From positions 1 to 6,987 of the forward strand of contig DATJQN010000065.1 in assembly GCA_035505775.1 (NCBI GenBank): a DNA stretch of 6,987 bases, given 5' to 3'. The translations under genes were made by a program, and so were the position numbers. Below are positions 3,963 to 6,987 of the stretch, one piece after another. Origin of the DNA: JAJXZP01 sp035505775 (lineage in GTDB: Bacteria; Spirochaetota; Spirochaetia; Treponematales; Rectinemataceae). Below the pieces are notes generated by a model that worked only from the letters and a program-made list of their open reading frames with translations, was not told the origin of the DNA and ran no database searches. Every line of letters begins with the position of its first letter. Position 1 is the first letter of the stretch.

Positions 3963-6900
3963 CTATTCCTGCTCCAGCTTCAGATCCTGACTCATGACCA
4001 GGGCGTCGAGCCCGCTGCGCGGGAATGCCATTGCCCGCTCGATGTCCGTGTAGACCAGCGGAGCGGGCTCCCGGTCGCCTTTGATTGCCAGGGCAAGATT
4101 GTACGAGGCGAGGTCGCGGGGCTCCGGACCGAGCGGAACGCCCGAGGCCGCGAGCTGGTCGTGAAGCTGGGCGGAGGAGGCGAGCTGGGTCGCGGCCGCC
4201 GCCCGGCGACGGGCATCCCCGACCAGGGCGGCGGAACGAAGCAGCGCCGCCCCGAGGTTGTTGTCCGCCTTCATGAGCAGCTCGAGTATCTCGCTCTGGG
4301 AGGGACTCTGCGGGAGCTGGAGCAGGTCTATCGCGGCGAGCTGACGCTTCATCGCCTCCACGACCCGCCTCAGGTAGCCCTCCGCCGAGAGGTAGTCGCC
4401 GCGCTCGTAGAGCGCCGTGCCGAAGGCAAACCCGAGATAGGGACTTTCCGGGCCGCCCTTCGCGGCGAGGTAGAACTGCTCGAGCGAGTCCGCGAGGCGG
4501 CCCTTGCGGTAGAGAATGTAGCCACGCTCGTAGCGCGTATCGGAACTGTCGTAACCGCTCTCCGCGGCGCGCTCCAGCAGGGAAAGCGCGGAATCGAGGT
4601 CGTTGCGCTGCCAGAACGCGACCGTGGCGAGGCCTGCGTAGGCCGCGCCGAATCGCGGCTCGCGCTTCACCCGGCGAAGCGCGAGCGCCTGCTCGTAGAC
4701 CGTGGCTGCAGTCGTGTAGTCCTGTTCCGCGCCGATCCACTCCCGCGCGGCGCTGCGATAGTCGCCACGCCAGATGAGGCTTTCGAGGTACATGACCGTG
4801 CGGCGGGGGCTGAGCCCGGGCAGCGCGGAAAAGGTCTTTATCGCATTGTCGAGCGCGACACGCTCCTGGTCCTGGTCGCCCGCCCGCCTGAAATAGCGTA
4901 CAAGCTGGTAGTGAGCCTCCGGCAATGCCGGATCTTTCTTGGCGGCGGTCAGGAGAATCACCCGGACGTCGTCGAGCAGGTTCTTGTCCATGAGATAACC
5001 GCCGAGCTCGGCCATCACGGCGGGCGAAAGCGGATTGCGCTTTTCCCCGAGGAAGTGGGTCTTGAGGGCGAGTATGTCCGCATGGTTGTTGCGGGGCTGC
5101 CCGTCCGGTCCGGGGCTTCCATCGGAACGTACGAAATACAGCAGCATTCGCTCGAGGTAGGGATCGAGGTAGCCATAGTGCTGTATCAGCGTCGCATAGG
5201 TACGTCGCGCATCCTCGAACCTGGCGCTGTCCTCGTCGCCCCAGTCGAGATAGATGTCCCCGAGCAGCAGCAGGCCGTCCCGGTTGTAATAGTCCCATGA
5301 GAGCAGGCCGGTCTTGCCGCGCTGCTCTTCCGTCGGTGCGACATGGGCCAGCGGCTGCGAAACGCCAAGGAGAACCTGGACGGCTTCCTCGTACTTGAGC
5401 TGCTCGCGCTCGAGCCGGGCCCAGGCAAGGATGCCCGCCCGCTCATGCGGATGCCGCTCGATGAGCAGGGCATACTTGCCCTCGGCAAGGAGGTACTGTC
5501 GTTTGGCGGTGTAGGCCTGAGCGTAGCGGTAATACCAGGCGATGAACTCGCGCATGGCAGTGGCACGGTCGAAGTCCTGCTCGGCCTCGGTGAAGCGGTC
5601 TTCCGCGATCCGGCGGTAGCCGCTGCGGTACAGCGAATCCGCGGCAAGCGGAGTGTATATGAACCGCCATCCGAGCCAGCCGAGCACGGCGACCGCCGCG
5701 AAGGCCGCGAGCGCGATGCGCAGGGCGGGCAGGACGGTGTGCACGAAGGCGTACCGGAAGCTGCCCTTCTCGGCTTCGACCGCAGCTCCGGTCTTTTTCT
5801 CGAAACCCTTGGGGATCTCGATCCTTCGCTTGAGGATTCTGCCCGCGAGCTGTGCGGCTTCCTCTGCCGAAGCGGCCTCCACCATGGCCCAGACGAGCTT
5901 GGATTGCTGGGCATCGGTGCCCTTTGCCGAGGCGAGGATGTCCTCGATGGCCACGCGGAGATTGAGCGGGTAGGAGAGGAGGACATCCTGCAGGCGGTCG
6001 ACCTGAGCCTCGCTCAGCGCAACGGGACGGACGCTCTCCGAGGGGGCCGGTCTCGAGGGACGCGGGGCCTGGACGCGCGGCGGAGCCTGGCGCGGCGGGG
6101 TCGTTTCGCCGCCGAAACCTCCCCACTCCTGATCCAGGCTGAAGGTCTCGCCGGGTCCGACCTCGGTGCTCAGCGCCGCGATTTCCTCATCGAGGTCGCT
6201 GCCAAGACTCGGCTCGGCCGCGCCGCCTTCTTCGAAGGTGAAGCTGTCGAAACTGTCCCCTGGACCGGCTTCCGGGGGTAGGGCGGCCTCGCCCAGCGAG
6301 AAGGATGGTTCCGCGGCGGCCGGCTCCTCGAAACCCGGCAGCGCAAATTCCTCAGCAGGGGCTTCCTCTTCGGGAGGACTTTCGCGTGCTGCCTGCCCCG
6401 CCTCGAATTGAGCCTCTTCCGGAGCCGGCGCGGCGTCGCCTGACTCTCCAGCTCCGCCCGCGAAGGCTTCCATTTCCGGTATGGAGAATTCGTCCCCGGA
6501 AGCGGCGGTCTGCGGGCCGGCAGCCGCCTCGCCACCGAAATCGAAGTCGCCGAGATCCGGTATCCCGAAATCCTCGACACCCTCCGGAGCCGACCCGACC
6601 TCCTCGGCCGGGGGCTCGGGGACGGTTTCGGACTCGGCCGCCGGCTCGAACGGCGCCTCAAGGCCGGTCTCCTCGGCAAGCCCGGGGAAGGGCTCCGAGG
6701 GTTCTCCGGCTTCCAGATCGACGGGAGCTTCCTCCCCGACCTCCGCTTCTTCGCCGAAGGCCATTTCCCCGCCGAAGGGAGTTTCTTCACCGAACCGGGC
6801 TTCTTGGCCCGTCGATGCAGGGGGGGGCGATTCCGGCTCTTCCGGAAGGGCGAAGGACTCGAGATCGAAGACCGGTTCTTCCTCGCTCGCGGGAACAGCC

Positions 6901-6987
6901 TCCGCTCCGGCAGCGCCTGTGGCTTCGGGCCCGGATTCGTCGAGGGGCAGATTGTCGAGGAGGCTGGCGAAATCGGGGGGAAGACCC
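3963..6987 (-). CDS. Large single-pass membrane TPR protein, 5' end outside the window
   Basis: The frame is open from TAG (3963-3965) to the window edge, giving 1007 residues without the N-terminus. In window numbering, residues 1-320 are acidic and rich in Glu, Pro, Ala and Gly, probably disordered, with a recurring motif of the type [DES]FxxP. Residues about 323-400 form a compact helical segment ending in basic residues (KRRIEIPKGFEKK). A single helix spans about 420-443. The remaining 560 residues are mostly TPR-like helix pairs, for example AADSLYRSGYRRIAEDRFTE near 449, and blocks near 650-710 and 780-880. The positive-inside rule puts the acidic tail in the cytoplasm and the TPRs in the periplasm, so a scaffold or assembly role is likely. 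Spirochaetal TPR proteins, including flagellar collar protein FlcA (BB0326) of Borrelia, offer a possible relationship that I cannot verify. ATG 6764 is an internal Met, because the same composition continues upstream. Confidence 0.82.
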   Translation of the reverse strand, partial: GLPPDFASLLDNLPLDESGPEATGAAGAEAVPASEEEPVFDLESFALPEEPESPPPASTGQEARFGEETPFGGEMAFGEEAEVGEEAPVDLEAGEPSEPFPGLAEETGLEAPFEPAAESETVPEPPAEEVGSAPEGVEDFGIPDLGDFDFGGEAAAGPQTAASGDEFSIPEMEAFAGGAGESGDAAPAPEEAQFEAGQAARESPPEEEAPAEEFALPGFEEPAAAEPSFSLGEAALPPEAGPGDSFDSFTFEEGGAAEPSLGSDLDEEIAALSTEVGPGETFSLDQEWGGFGGETTPPRQAPPRVQAPRPSRPAPSESVRPVALSEAQVDRLQDVLLSYPLNLRVAIEDILASAKGTDAQQSKLVWAMVEAASAEEAAQLAGRILKRRIEIPKGFEKKTGAAVEAEKGSFRYAFVHTVLPALRIALAAFAAVAVLGWLGWRFIYTPLAADSLYRSGYRRIAEDRFTEAEQDFDRATAMREFIAWYYRYAQAYTAKRQYLLAEGKYALLIERHPHERAGILAWARLEREQLKYEEAVQVLLGVSQPLAHVAPTEEQRGKTGLLSWDYYNRDGLLLLGDIYLDWGDEDSARFEDARRTYATLIQHYGYLDPYLERMLLYFVRSDGSPGPDGQPRNNHADILALKTHFLGEKRNPLSPAVMAELGGYLMDKNLLDDVRVILLTAAKKDPALPEAHYQLVRYFRRAGDQDQERVALDNAIKTFSALPGLSPRRTVMYLESLIWRGDYRSAAREWIGAEQDYTTAATVYEQALALRRVKREPRFGAAYAGLATVAFWQRNDLDSALSLLERAAESGYDSSDTRYERGYILYRKGRLADSLEQFYLAAKGGPESPYLGFAFGTALYERGDYLSAEGYLRRVVEAMKRQLAAIDLLQLPQSPSQSEILELLMKADNNLGAALLRSAALVGDARRRAAAATQLASSAQLHDQLAASGVPLGPEPRDLASYNLALAIKGDREPAPLVYTDIERAMAFPRSGLDALVMSQDLKLEQE
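6820..6827. repeat. Run of eight G (C on the coding strand) inside the TPR gene
   Basis: Eight consecutive G on the plus strand encode part of a Ser-Pro-Pro-Pro stretch in the acidic tail. The frame reads sensibly on both sides, so the gene is in frame here. Tracts of this length can slip during replication and switch expression, and they are also a common site of sequencing error. Confidence 0.6.

Noticed and set aside
3703..5298. Long minus-strand frame of 531 codons overlapping the TPR gene and cyclase end
   Set aside because: It runs across the end of the cyclase on the opposite strand and in a second frame of the TPR gene; the Arg/Gly/Pro-rich translation is a GC-driven shadow.
4161..5300. 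379-codon plus-strand frame antisense to the TPR gene
   Set aside because: Mirror frame of a GC-rich gene; no start signal or domain, while the minus-strand reading has clear TPR and membrane features.
5343..6281. 312-codon plus-strand frame antisense to the TPR gene
   Set aside because: Same reason: composition-driven antisense frame with no recognisable protein pattern.
6762..6764. ATG at 6764 as the true start of the TPR gene
   Set aside because: The frame remains open to the window edge and continues the same acidic composition, including one more copy of the recurring motif, so the gene is cut by the edge.

Overview
The window is GC-rich bacterial DNA with short AT-rich islands at promoters. 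It suits a high-GC spirochaete (Spirochaeta/Treponema-like). This rests mainly on the large gene at the right end, which encodes a long acidic N-terminal segment, one membrane helix and a C-terminal TPR array, an architecture I associate with spirochaetal periplasmic TPR proteins. The assignment is an inference of about 50% confidence; no rRNA, tRNA or other lineage marker is present.

Layout, left to right: (1) positions 1-161 hold no convincing gene but contain three short perfect stem-loops and two small direct repeats. (2) A minus-strand 134-residue membrane ORF (162-566) looks like the C-terminal half of a YdjM/PF04307-like membrane protein whose N-terminal half is absent. (3) An AT-rich block (about 567-660) carries a near-consensus sigma-70 promoter with three TGTAACA/TGTTACA words around it. 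(4) A tightly spaced plus-strand three-gene unit follows: an 80-residue two-helix membrane protein (679-921), a PaaX-family transcriptional regulator (932-1753) and a six-helix membrane protein (1764-2504). The two gaps are 10 nt each. (5) A weak terminator-like hairpin, a second AT-rich promoter and a roughly 270-nt leader with a perfect 12-bp inverted repeat precede (6) a six-helix membrane-bound diguanylate cyclase (2840-3949) with intact GGEEF and RxxD inhibitory site. (7) Converging on it with only 13 bp between stops is the partial TPR gene (3963 to the window end, minus strand).

The three-gene unit is best read as a small self-contained regulatory/membrane module, possibly autoregulated by its PaaX-like protein at the TGTAACA words. 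None of the phenylacetate-degradation enzymes that E. coli PaaX controls is nearby. The cyclase would make c-di-GMP in response to an unknown membrane-associated signal. The TPR protein would be an inner-membrane scaffold with its repeats in the periplasm; a flagellar-collar role is possible but unproven. I see no CRISPR array, transposase, phage gene or recognised defence system. The most unusual items are the promoter/operator arrangement, the truncated gene beside a possible insertion boundary, the leader inverted repeat and the repeated short motif in the acidic tail of the TPR protein.
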